This document shows, piece by piece, positions 1-6,766 of a DNA stretch of 21,788 nt. The notes under the pieces were generated by a model that ran no database searches, was not told where the DNA came from, and saw only the letters and a list, made by a program, of their open reading frames with translations. The DNA lies in contig DASSCT010000006.1 in NCBI GenBank assembly GCA_035697545.1, forward strand, positions 1 through 21,788, written 5' to 3'. The stretch comes from JACDAN01 sp035697545. GTDB lineage: Bacteria > Actinomycetota > Thermoleophilia > Gaiellales > Gaiellaceae. A program made the translations under genes and the position numbers. How positions within the stretch are numbered: the first letter of the stretch is position 1; each line of letters begins with the position of its first letter.

Positions 1-408
<408 letters not shown>

Positions 409-491
409 AGAAGTGATTGTCACGTCCACCCGAAGGTGGGTTTGACAGCTTCGTCAGGTGAGCTTGAAGCTCAAAGCGCCCCAAGGCCGAA

Positions 492-542
492 GGCATCGCT
501 TGCGATGCCTGTCAAGAGATCGGCCGGCTTTGCCGGTCGATC
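492..542 (-). repeat. Twin-hairpin block in the rRNA leader
   Basis: Two adjacent stem-loops are visible. The first is an 11-bp stem (GATCG, G-U, CCGGC arms, 542-518) with an AAA loop on the minus strand. The second, after about 8 nt, is a perfect 8-bp stem GGCATCGC/GCGATGCC (509-492) with an AA loop. Order, loop sequences (GGCAAAGCC and ATCGCAAGCGA) and spacing match the two 76-bp repeats in the gatCAB operon, although the outer stem sequences differ. Confidence 0.55.
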
Positions 543-615
543 GCTCTCGACGTTGAGGCTGACAGGTTGAGCCTGAACCCTCCAAGAAGGATCCAGGTCT
601 CGGCGTTCGTACACG

Positions 616-636
616 CTGTTGAGTTTTCAAAGACCG
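616..636 (-). promoter_or_regulatory. boxA-like antitermination sequence of the rRNA leader
   Basis: The minus strand contains GGTCTTTGAAAACTCAACAGC. It closely resembles the actinobacterial and Bacillus rRNA boxA motif (type TTCTTTGAAAACTmAA), which binds the NusB/S10 antitermination complex. Its position about 210 nt before 16S is consistent with that role. Confidence 0.65.
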
Positions 637-654
637 TCGCCGTCCTGACGGCGT

Positions 655-682
655 AAAAAAGCCTCCGACTCGCGCCGAAGGC
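655..682 (-). terminator. Intrinsic terminator-like hairpin upstream of boxA
   Basis: The minus strand reads GCCTTCG, an 8-nt loop, CGGAGGC (one G-U pair), then six T residues. This is a standard intrinsic terminator shape. It lies about 118 nt after the tyrS stop and so could end tyrS transcripts. It also lies downstream of the candidate rRNA promoter and upstream of boxA, so it may act inside the rRNA leader. Confidence 0.6.
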
Positions 683-786
683 CCCAAATGATCCGAACGT
701 ACCGCTCGTATCAGTCGCTCTTGGGGGCTCTCCAGTCGTCGAGTTTGCAGGGACTTTTCAACACCGCCCGGGTGGGCAGCCCGAGT

Positions 787-814
787 ATGGTAGCAGCGTC
801 TAAGGGCCTGTCAA
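787..814 (-). promoter_or_regulatory. Candidate rRNA operon promoter (TTGACA-N16-TACCAT)
   Basis: On the minus strand a consensus -35 hexamer TTGACA (814-809) is followed after 16 nt by TACCAT (792-787), which fits the actinobacterial TAnnnT -10 form. Transcription would start near 780, about 370 nt before 16S. The promoter overlaps the last codons and the stop (802-800) of tyrS. I saw no comparably good promoter closer to the 16S gene. Confidence 0.6.
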
Positions 815-1978
815 GCGCGCAAACCGGCGCTTTCCGGCCTGCAGAAGCGCGCCGTCGAGGGTCGCTCGCGGGACGTCGAGCTCGGAGGCGATCTGGCCGT
901 TCATGCGCACTGCGCCCTGCGAGATCAACCGCCTCGCCTCGCTCGTCGACAGGCCGAAAAGCGAGGCCATGAGCGCCGGCAGATGCACCGGATCACCAGG
1001 AGGAAGCGGCGCCTCCGGGACGTCCTCCGGCGCCTGCCCTTCCCGCACCACGCGCGTGAAGTGCTCCTCGGCGGTCCGCGCCGCTTCCTCGCCGTGCGAG
1101 CGGGCGACGATGAATCGCGCCAGGGCGAGCTTCGCCTCAAGCGGGTCACCCTGCGGCGGCGGCTGCCCCATGACGAGCTCGTACCACTGCGGGAGCAGGT
1201 CGTCCGAGAGACGCATGGTCCGACCAAACTGCTCCTCGGGCGCCATCGTCAGCGGAATGTTGTTCCCGACCGACGACGACATCTTCTGTCCGTCCCAGCT
1301 CAACAGCAACGGATTCGTCAAAGCGACCTGCGGCTCCAGCCCGTACGCCTGCATCACTTCACGGCCGGCGAGCAGGTTGTAGAGCTGATCCGTACCGCCG
1401 AGCTCGATGTCCGCCTCGATTGCAACGGAGTCGTAGGCCTGCATCAGCGGATAGAGGAGCTCGGAAATGGAGATGGGCTGACCCGCCGCGTAGCGCTTGG
1501 CGAAATCGTCCCGCTCGAGCATTCGCGCGACGGTGATCGTTCGGGCTAGCCTGACGACCTCGGCGTAGGTCAACTTCGAGAGCCATTCGCCGTTGAACCG
1601 CACCTCTGTTCGATCGGGGTCGAGGATGACCATCGCCTGTTCGAGATAGGTCTTGGCGTTTTGGTCGATCTCCTCGTCGGAGAGAATCGGCCGCTCGGTC
1701 GACCGGCCCGACGGATCGCCGATTCGGGTCGTGAAGTCACCGACGATCAGGACGCCGATGTGGCCTTCGTCCTGAAAGGCACGCATCCGTTGCAGCGGGA
1801 TAGCGCGGCCAACGTGAATGTCCGGGGACGTGACGTCGATCCCGAGCTTCACCCGCAGAGGCCGGCCGAGGGCGAGCTTGCGCTCGAGCCCGCCTTCCGG
1901 CAGCACGTCGACCGCGTTCCTCGTGAGCTCGGCGACTCCCATCGGCGACCGAGTGTAGTGACCTCCCGACAGGGTCAC
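800..1978 (-). CDS. tyrS: Tyrosyl-tRNA synthetase (TyrRS, class Ic)
   Basis: This enzyme charges tRNA-Tyr with tyrosine in the cytoplasm. The Rossmann catalytic domain comes first: the HIGH-type signature reads HVGR at residues 55-58 and the KMSKS loop reads KMSSS at 232-236. A C-terminal S4 RNA-binding domain (about 330-392) follows. KMSSS is also known in eukaryotic TyrRS; arginine for the second histidine of HIGH is unusual. The GTG at 1978 has a good upstream Shine-Dalgarno (GGGGGAG, 4 nt spacing). An ATG at 1942 (MGVAELTRN) would give a more typical N-terminus but has no SD in range, so the start is uncertain. The gene is divergent from the penicillin-binding protein with only 15 bp between starts, and lies just upstream of the rRNA operon. 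Confidence 0.95.
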   Translation of the reverse strand: MTLSGGHYTRSPMGVAELTRNAVDVLPEGGLERKLALGRPLRVKLGIDVTSPDIHVGRAIPLQRMRAFQDEGHIGVLIVGDFTTRIGDPSGRSTERPILSDEEIDQNAKTYLEQAMVILDPDRTEVRFNGEWLSKLTYAEVVRLARTITVARMLERDDFAKRYAAGQPISISELLYPLMQAYDSVAIEADIELGGTDQLYNLLAGREVMQAYGLEPQVALTNPLLLSWDGQKMSSSVGNNIPLTMAPEEQFGRTMRLSDDLLPQWYELVMGQPPPQGDPLEAKLALARFIVARSHGEEAARTAEEHFTRVVREGQAPEDVPEAPLPPGDPVHLPALMASLFGLSTSEARRLISQGAVRMNGQIASELDVPRATLDGALLQAGKRRFARLTGP

Positions 1979-1993
1979 TAGACTCCCCCGATC

Positions 1994-4408
1994 TTGCGTT
2001 TTCGCCGTCGCCGTGAATCGCCGACGCCGAAGAAGAGCCGCAGGATCAGGAAGCTGCGGCTGCTGGTCTTAATGCTCGCGCTCTTCGTCCTGGCGTTGTC
2101 GTCGTTCGCCTTCGGGTTCGTGACCGCAGTCCGCGGCGCGGTGCCGAAGCTGGACCCGTCGAGGCAGCGAAACCAGGTCAACACGAAGATCTACGACTCG
2201 ACCGGGCACGTCCTCGCCGTACTCCGCGGAACGGAGAACCGCGTCCTCGTCGACTACGACGACATCGCGCCGGTGATGAAGCAGGCGATCGTCGCGATCG
2301 AAGACCGCCGCTTCTTCGAGCACCGGGGTGTCGACGTTCGAGCGATCGGGCGCGCGGTGTGGGCCGACCTGAGCCACCAGGGCGTCGTCCAGGGCGGGTC
2401 GACGATCACACAGCAGTTCATCAAGAACACCTACGTCAAGAGCCAGAAGTCGATCGGCCGAAAACTCCGGGAGGCGGCGCTCGCGTGGCAGCTCGAGCAG
2501 CAGTGGTCGAAGAAGAAGATCCTGACCTCCTACCTGAACACGATCTACTACGGGAACGGGGCTTACGGCGTCGATCAGGCCGCGCTCACCTACTTCGGCC
2601 ACCACGCGAAGCGGCTCACGCTCGCCGAGTCCGCCCTCCTGGCTGGACTGCCTGCCGACCCGAGCCGCTACGACCCGGTGACGAATCCGAGGGCAGCGAA
2701 GGAGCGGCGCCGCATCGTCCTGCGCACGATGCTCGAGCTCGGCTCGATTACACCTCAGCAGTTCCGTAGAGCAATCCGCAGGCCGCTTCCGAAGGACGTC
2801 CACCCGCCCGACACGCGCGGGCCCGCCGGCTACTTCACGAACTACGTCATCCAGCAGCTCGTGGACAAGTACAAGACGCACGGCGTCTACGGCGGCGGGC
2901 TCGTCGTCAAGACAACGCTCGACCTCCCGTTGCAGAAGATCGGCCACCGGGCGATCGCACGCTGGCTCAAGGACGACAACGGCCCCGCGGCGGCGCTCGT
3001 CGCGGTCGACCCGCGGGACGGCGCGGTGAAGGCGATGATCGGCGGCTCGAACTTCCGGGAGAGCCAGTTCAACCTCGCCGTGCAGGGCGAGCGCCAGGCC
3101 GGTTCGGCCTTCAAGCCATTCGTCCTCGCAACCGCGCTCGACCAGGGGATCTCGCCCTCGACGACGTTTGTCTCGAAACCCACGACGATCTCGCTCGGCG
3201 ACAAGCTCTGGTCGGTCTCCAACTACGAGGACGAATACCTCGGCCCGACCGACCTCGAGAACGGGACGATCCATTCCGACAACTCGGTCTTCGCGCAGCT
3301 CACGGCTCTGGTCGGGCCGCGCAACGTCCGCAGGACGGCGCACCGCCTGGGGATCACGAGCGAACTCAACGACTACTTCGCGATCGGCCTCGGCGCCGAG
3401 GCGGTCAATCCGCTCGAGATGGCCCGCGCCTTTTCGAGCTTCGCGAACGAGGGACGGCGGATCGACGGCTCCATCTTCGGGAACCGGCCGCGCGCGATCG
3501 TCTCCGTCTCCAAGAACGGCCGGCGGGCGAAGCCGAATAAGGCCGTCGAGCGTCCTGCCCTCGCGCCGGAGAAGGCGAAGCTCGTCAACGAGATCCTCCA
3601 GAAGGTCGTCACCTCGGGAACCGGCCACAACGCACGGCTTGTTGACCGGCCCGTCGCCGGCAAGACCGGCACGACGGAGAACTACGGCGACGCCTGGTTC
3701 GTGGGATACACGCCGCAGCTCGCCGTCGCGGTTTGGGTTGGCTACCCGACCAAGCTCGTGCCGATGATGACCGAGTACCAGGGCGATCCCGTCGCGGGCG
3801 GCACCTTCCCGGCGCTGATCTGGAAGACCTTCATGGAGAAGGCGCTCGACTACCTGCACGATCGGCCGGCCTACTTCGATTCCCCCAGCCTTCCCTATTC
3901 CGTTCCGGTCAACGTCGTCCAGCGCGGCGGTCAGCTCATGGCGGACAACGGGATTTGCCGTGCCGTTCGGAGCGTCTGGTACTTCGAGGACGACCGGCCG
4001 TCGCGGAAGGCGGACTGCAAGCCGAACGAGGTCCAAGTTCCGCAGCTGATCGGTTCGACGCTCGCCGAGGCGAAGTACCAGCTCGCGCGGCAGCCGCTCA
4101 CCTCTCGGGTCGTCTACAAGCCCGCGAGGCGTGGCCAGCGGCTCGACCTCGTGCTCGGCCAGATCCCCAGGAAAGGAACGCTGTCGGCGCATGACGAGGT
4201 GCTGCTGATCCTCGCGCGGCCGCGGTTCGGCGTCGTGCCGAGCGTCGTCGGAATGCCCGTCGACCGCGCGGTGCAGAAGCTGGAACGCCTCAAGCTCCAG
4301 CCCGCAGTCGTCGGCAGCGCCGACGGCCGGGTCATTCGCCAGTTGCCGCGTGGCCCCGTCGCGGCCGCCCCGGGTTTGCCGATCCGCCTGGTCGTACGGC
4401 GCGGCTGA
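1994..4408 (+). CDS. Class A penicillin-binding protein with two C-terminal PASTA domains
   Basis: Bifunctional peptidoglycan synthase: it polymerises lipid II (transglycosylase) and cross-links peptides (transpeptidase) outside the cytoplasmic membrane. A short, very basic cytoplasmic tail (residues 1-20) precedes one membrane anchor (about 22-45). The GT51 domain has the catalytic glutamate in AIEDRRFFEH (E103) and QGGSTITQQ (133-141). The transpeptidase has SAFK (S371, K374), SDN (428-430) and KTGT (557-560). Two PASTA repeats follow (about 679-743 and 746-804), as in PonA-type enzymes that sense or bind wall fragments. At 804 residues it is full length. The start is a TTG without a clear SD; a TAGACT hexamer ends 9 nt before it, so the mRNA may be almost leaderless. 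The 3' end overlaps the convergent glycosylase gene by 77 bp. Confidence 0.95.
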   Translation: MRFRRRRESPTPKKSRRIRKLRLLVLMLALFVLALSSFAFGFVTAVRGAVPKLDPSRQRNQVNTKIYDSTGHVLAVLRGTENRVLVDYDDIAPVMKQAIVAIEDRRFFEHRGVDVRAIGRAVWADLSHQGVVQGGSTITQQFIKNTYVKSQKSIGRKLREAALAWQLEQQWSKKKILTSYLNTIYYGNGAYGVDQAALTYFGHHAKRLTLAESALLAGLPADPSRYDPVTNPRAAKERRRIVLRTMLELGSITPQQFRRAIRRPLPKDVHPPDTRGPAGYFTNYVIQQLVDKYKTHGVYGGGLVVKTTLDLPLQKIGHRAIARWLKDDNGPAAALVAVDPRDGAVKAMIGGSNFRESQFNLAVQGERQAGSAFKPFVLATALDQGISPSTTFVSKPTTISLGDKLWSVSNYEDEYLGPTDLENGTIHSDNSVFAQLTALVGPRNVRRTAHRLGITSELNDYFAIGLGAEAVNPLEMARAFSSFANEGRRIDGSIFGNRPRAIVSVSKNGRRAKPNKAVERPALAPEKAKLVNEILQKVVTSGTGHNARLVDRPVAGKTGTTENYGDAWFVGYTPQLAVAVWVGYPTKLVPMMTEYQGDPVAGGTFPALIWKTFMEKALDYLHDRPAYFDSPSLPYSVPVNVVQRGGQLMADNGICRAVRSVWYFEDDRPSRKADCKPNEVQVPQLIGSTLAEAKYQLARQPLTSRVVYKPARRGQRLDLVLGQIPRKGTLSAHDEVLLILARPRFGVVPSVVGMPVDRAVQKLERLKLQPAVVGSADGRVIRQLPRGPVAAAPGLPIRLVVRRG

Positions 4409-4949
4409 GGAACGGCGACTCCGCCAGTACATACCGCCACGGCTCGTCCGCGGCTTTCGTGATCCCGACGCGGGTACCCACGGCGATCTCGGGCTCGTCT
4501 GTACGGGCTCGGAGCTCGAACGGCGGTTCGTCCAGCCGCCTGCCGTCGTGCTCGCCTGTGACGGCAAGGGCCTGACACAGACGGCCGGGGCCTGCACAGA
4601 GGAGGCGCAGGTCGTCGAGCCCCCGCCGCCGACGCATCTCGTCGAGCCCATAGCGAGGCTCGAGCGCCCGGATCAGGACGGCCTCCGCAGACCCGATGGA
4701 AGCGCAAACGAAGTTCAGGCACCAGTGGATGCCGTAGGAGCGGTACACGTACGCGTGCCCGGGCGGGCCGAACATCGAGGCGTTCCGCTCGGTGCGGCCG
4801 CCGAAACCGTGAGCGGCGGGATCCTCGTCGTCGTACGCCTCGACCTCGACGATAGGACCGCCGACGCCGTCCACGAGGAGCTCGACGCCCATGAGCTCGG
4901 GCGCGACCTGGTGGACCGAACGCGCGAAGAAGTCTCGCCCGAGCGTCAT
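4332..4949 (-). CDS. 3-methyladenine DNA glycosylase, AAG/MPG family
   Basis: Base-excision repair enzyme that removes alkylated purines by flipping them into its active site. The family signature is clear. VEVEAY (34-39) carries the catalytic glutamate equivalent to human AAG E125 (here E37) and the stacking tyrosine (Y39). AAHGFGG follows with H47, then YVYRSYGIHWCLN (67-79) with the asparagine matching human N169. It is 205 residues long, typical for bacterial members. The last 20 or so residues, rich in Pro, Gly and Arg, go beyond the usual domain end. That tail is encoded in the region overlapping the penicillin-binding protein gene. The ATG overlaps the MFS gene's TGA (ATGA), so the two are probably translated together. 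Confidence 0.9.
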   Translation of the reverse strand: MTLGRDFFARSVHQVAPELMGVELLVDGVGGPIVEVEAYDDEDPAAHGFGGRTERNASMFGPPGHAYVYRSYGIHWCLNFVCASIGSAEAVLIRALEPRYGLDEMRRRRGLDDLRLLCAGPGRLCQALAVTGEHDGRRLDEPPFELRARTDEPEIAVGTRVGITKAADEPWRYVLAESPFLSRAVRPGGSANPGRPRRGHAATGE

Positions 4950-6220
4950 TCCTTCTGAGGGTTGCGCGCGTCGTAGCGGACGAATCCCGGAAGAGCGAAC
5001 ACGACCGCGATCGTTCCGAGAACGGTGAGCACGCCGCCGGAGACAATCGAGGCACGCACACTCGTCAGCGAGGCGACGATCCCCGCCTCGACGTTGCCCA
5101 GCTCCGGCATTCCCGCAACCTGGGCGAGCTCGATCCCCGACAGCCGTCCGCGCATCGAATCTGGCGTCACGGTGAGCAGGATGTTGGAGCGTAGGACGGC
5201 GCTAATGAAGTCCGCTGCGCCGGCGGCCGCGAGGAACACGAGTGCGAGCCAGACCGACGTCGCAAAGCCGAAGAGCGCGATCGCCACGCCCCAGGCCCCC
5301 GCCGCGACGCAGACGCCGAGGCCTTGGCGGCGTACGTGCATCATCCAGCCCGAGCTGATCGAGGCTCCGAGCGCGCCGGCAAACGGCGCCGCGTACATCA
5401 AACCGAGAACGCCGGGCCCGCCGCCGAGCTTCTCTGCGAAGGCTGGGAAGAGCGACTTGGGCATCCCGAAGATCATGGCGTTCGTGTCGACGATGAAGAT
5501 CCCGAGCAGCGCCTTGCGCCGGAGGACGAGCCGAAAACCGTCGAGGATCGATTGAAGGCTGGGGCGGTCTGCGTCCGGCGCAGCCGGTGACGGCGGCAGC
5601 AACCAGATCGAGAGCAGCGAAGCTGCGAACGTTGTGATGTCGATCCCGAAGGCGGGCGCCAGGCCGACGGCGGCAATCAGTACGCCGGCGAGCGCCGGCC
5701 CGACCACTCGGGCGAGCGTGAAGACGAGGTCTTCGACGGCGATGGCCGCGAGCAGCTGGTCGTCGGGGACGAGCCGCGGCGTCAGTGCGTTCCGGGCCGG
5801 GCGCTGAAAGCCGTACGCCGCCGTCCCGAGCCCCTCGGCGACGAACAGGAACCAGACGCTCGGATCCGGCAGGAGGGCGTTGACGAGCAGGCCGCCCGAC
5901 ACGAGCATGAGCGCGATATCGGAGAGCAGCAGCATGCGGCGCCGATCGACGGCGTCCGCAACGGCGCCCCCGTAGATCGGGACTATCAAGAGCGGAAAGA
6001 GCGCCGCGAGCCCGAGCAACCCGACGAGCAACGTCGAGCGGGTCAGGTCGTAGAGCTGGAAAGGGATCGCGACAGTCGTGATCTGGCTGCCGATGGCCGA
6101 GATCCCCGTGCCGAACCAGAGCCGCCGGAAGTCGCGCGACCCTCGGAGCGGCCGGATGTCGATTGCGATGCGAGCGAGCAGGCCACGCTCCGGCGGCTCC
6201 GGCCGGCCGATGTCGGTCAC
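4946..6220 (-). CDS. MFS transporter (EntS/MFS_3-like exporter)
   Basis: Integral membrane protein of 424 residues with about 11-12 predicted membrane segments and the MFS loop motif GGAVADAVDRRRM between segments 2 and 3. Its N-terminal region (SRDFRRLWFGTGISAIGSQITTVAIPFQLYDLT) resembles the MFS_3 group that includes the enterobactin exporter EntS and putative multidrug exporters. The substrate cannot be read from the sequence. The start is a GTG at 6220 with no obvious Shine-Dalgarno. The stop codon overlaps the start of the DNA glycosylase gene by 4 nt; whether the pairing is functional or just compact packing is unknown. Confidence 0.85.
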   Translation of the reverse strand: MTDIGRPEPPERGLLARIAIDIRPLRGSRDFRRLWFGTGISAIGSQITTVAIPFQLYDLTRSTLLVGLLGLAALFPLLIVPIYGGAVADAVDRRRMLLLSDIALMLVSGGLLVNALLPDPSVWFLFVAEGLGTAAYGFQRPARNALTPRLVPDDQLLAAIAVEDLVFTLARVVGPALAGVLIAAVGLAPAFGIDITTFAASLLSIWLLPPSPAAPDADRPSLQSILDGFRLVLRRKALLGIFIVDTNAMIFGMPKSLFPAFAEKLGGGPGVLGLMYAAPFAGALGASISSGWMMHVRRQGLGVCVAAGAWGVAIALFGFATSVWLALVFLAAAGAADFISAVLRSNILLTVTPDSMRGRLSGIELAQVAGMPELGNVEAGIVASLTSVRASIVSGGVLTVLGTIAVVFALPGFVRYDARNPQKE

Positions 6221-6386
6221 GCCGCGCTAGGAAGGCTTGGCGGAACGCTCACTAGGGGTCTAGGGGTCAGACCCCACGCCGCGGCGCCAGGATTCAAGCA
6301 GGCCGCCCGTGCTCGTGGGGTCAGACGCCTTGATGCGACGGGACTCAGATCCGAGCCGCCTGCGAGTGCGGTTCGTCAAGCGCGGG
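6221..6386. repeat. Intergenic stretch with GGGGTCAGACCCC palindromes
   Basis: This 166-bp gap has no gene. It holds an 8-bp tandem CTAGGGGT (6252-6259 and 6260-6267) that runs into the perfect odd palindrome GGGGTCAGACCCC (6263-6275). A second, degenerate copy, GTGGGGTCAGACGCC, lies at 6315-6329. The GGGGTCWGACCCC palindrome recurs as a dispersed intergenic repeat in many high-GC bacterial genomes, from my recollection; I cannot verify its frequency in this genome. The palindrome could also form a small hairpin at the end of the minus-strand operon, but there is no T-run. Confidence 0.6.
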
Positions 6387-6746
6387 CTAGAAGAGTTTTT
6401 CGTCGTCCTGCGGCTTGGCGGTAGCCTCGAGCAGTCGGCGGGCACGGCGACCGAGGTCGGCGAGATCGACACGACCGCTCTCCGCTCCGGCGGCAATCCG
6501 CTCGGCAAGCTCGACCGACTGATCGATGATCTGCGTGTTCGCCGCCGCTTCCTGACCCATCTCGTGCAGGATCGTGCGCTCGGTTCGCCCGGCGATGATG
6601 GGGTCGGGAACGCCCTCGATCCAGACCCGCGTCCGCCGGCCTCCACCGCGCTCGTCGCCGGTGAGCGGCTCGAGCGCATAGATCTTGTCGGCGCGGGCGT
6701 ACTTCCCGAAGCCGAGGAACACCATCCTGTTCACGCCGTCGGCCAT
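6387..6746 (-). CDS. RemA/DUF370-like small protein with C-terminal extension
   Basis: A 119-residue protein. Residues 8-62 (VFLGFGKYARADKIYAL ... GRRTRVWIEGVPDPIIAGRTERTIL) resemble RemA/DUF370, where IGFGN, A-RI-AI and GRRTRAVI occupy equivalent places. Bacillus RemA is a DNA-binding matrix regulator of about 87 residues. Here the segment between the two motifs is shorter, and a predicted helical tail of about 55 residues (66-119) is added. The assignment is by motif resemblance only. I chose the ATG at 6746, 20 nt after the upstream DegT stop codon. The open frame continues further upstream, but that part is antisense-like shadow of the DegT gene. No Shine-Dalgarno is visible; CATAAT ends 6 nt before the ATG, which would fit a leaderless transcript. 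Confidence 0.6.
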   Translation of the reverse strand: MADGVNRMVFLGFGKYARADKIYALEPLTGDERGGGRRTRVWIEGVPDPIIAGRTERTILHEMGQEAAANTQIIDQSVELAERIAAGAESGRVDLADLGRRARRLLEATAKPQDDEKLF

Positions 6747-6752
6747 CGCGCG

Positions 6753-6758
6753 ATTATG
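6753..6758 (-). promoter_or_regulatory. Candidate -10 (CATAAT) for a leaderless RemA-like mRNA
   Basis: CATAAT differs from the TATAAT consensus by one base and is separated by 6 nt (CGCGCG) from the ATG. No recognisable -35 or Shine-Dalgarno accompanies it, so it is suggestive only. Confidence 0.35.
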
Positions 6759-6766
6759 AACGCTGG

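Larger units (their letters stand above)
409..780 (-). other. 16S rRNA precursor leader, rich in hairpins
   Basis: This stretch has no credible protein gene. Read on the minus strand it runs from the candidate promoter to mature 16S and contains, in order, a terminator-like hairpin (682-655), a perfect 7-bp hairpin (CGCCGTC, AG loop, GACGGCG), a boxA-like antitermination sequence (636-616), a twin-hairpin block (about 542-492), a GAGCT/AGCTC hairpin and a CCCACC/GGGTGG hairpin just before 16S. Flanking CCTGTCA and TGACAGG arms enclose the first twin hairpin. Such structures in rRNA leaders usually serve antitermination, folding and RNase processing. Which of these is used for 16S 5' maturation cannot be told without the 3' trailer, which lies outside the window. 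Confidence 0.7.

Noticed and set aside
510..519. Second TTGACAGG in the rRNA leader as a P2 promoter
   Set aside because: No TAnnnT occurs at 16-18 nt downstream; the following bases are the arms of a perfect hairpin instead.
684..780. Possible tRNA in the rRNA leader (a GTTCG-like element)
   Set aside because: No acceptor stem, anticodon arm or CCA-end could be drawn around it.
2069..4651. 860-codon open frame on the minus strand opposite the penicillin-binding protein gene
   Set aside because: It is antisense to a clearly conserved gene; its product is Arg/Asp/Glu-rich with no recognisable domain, as expected for the complement of high-GC coding DNA.
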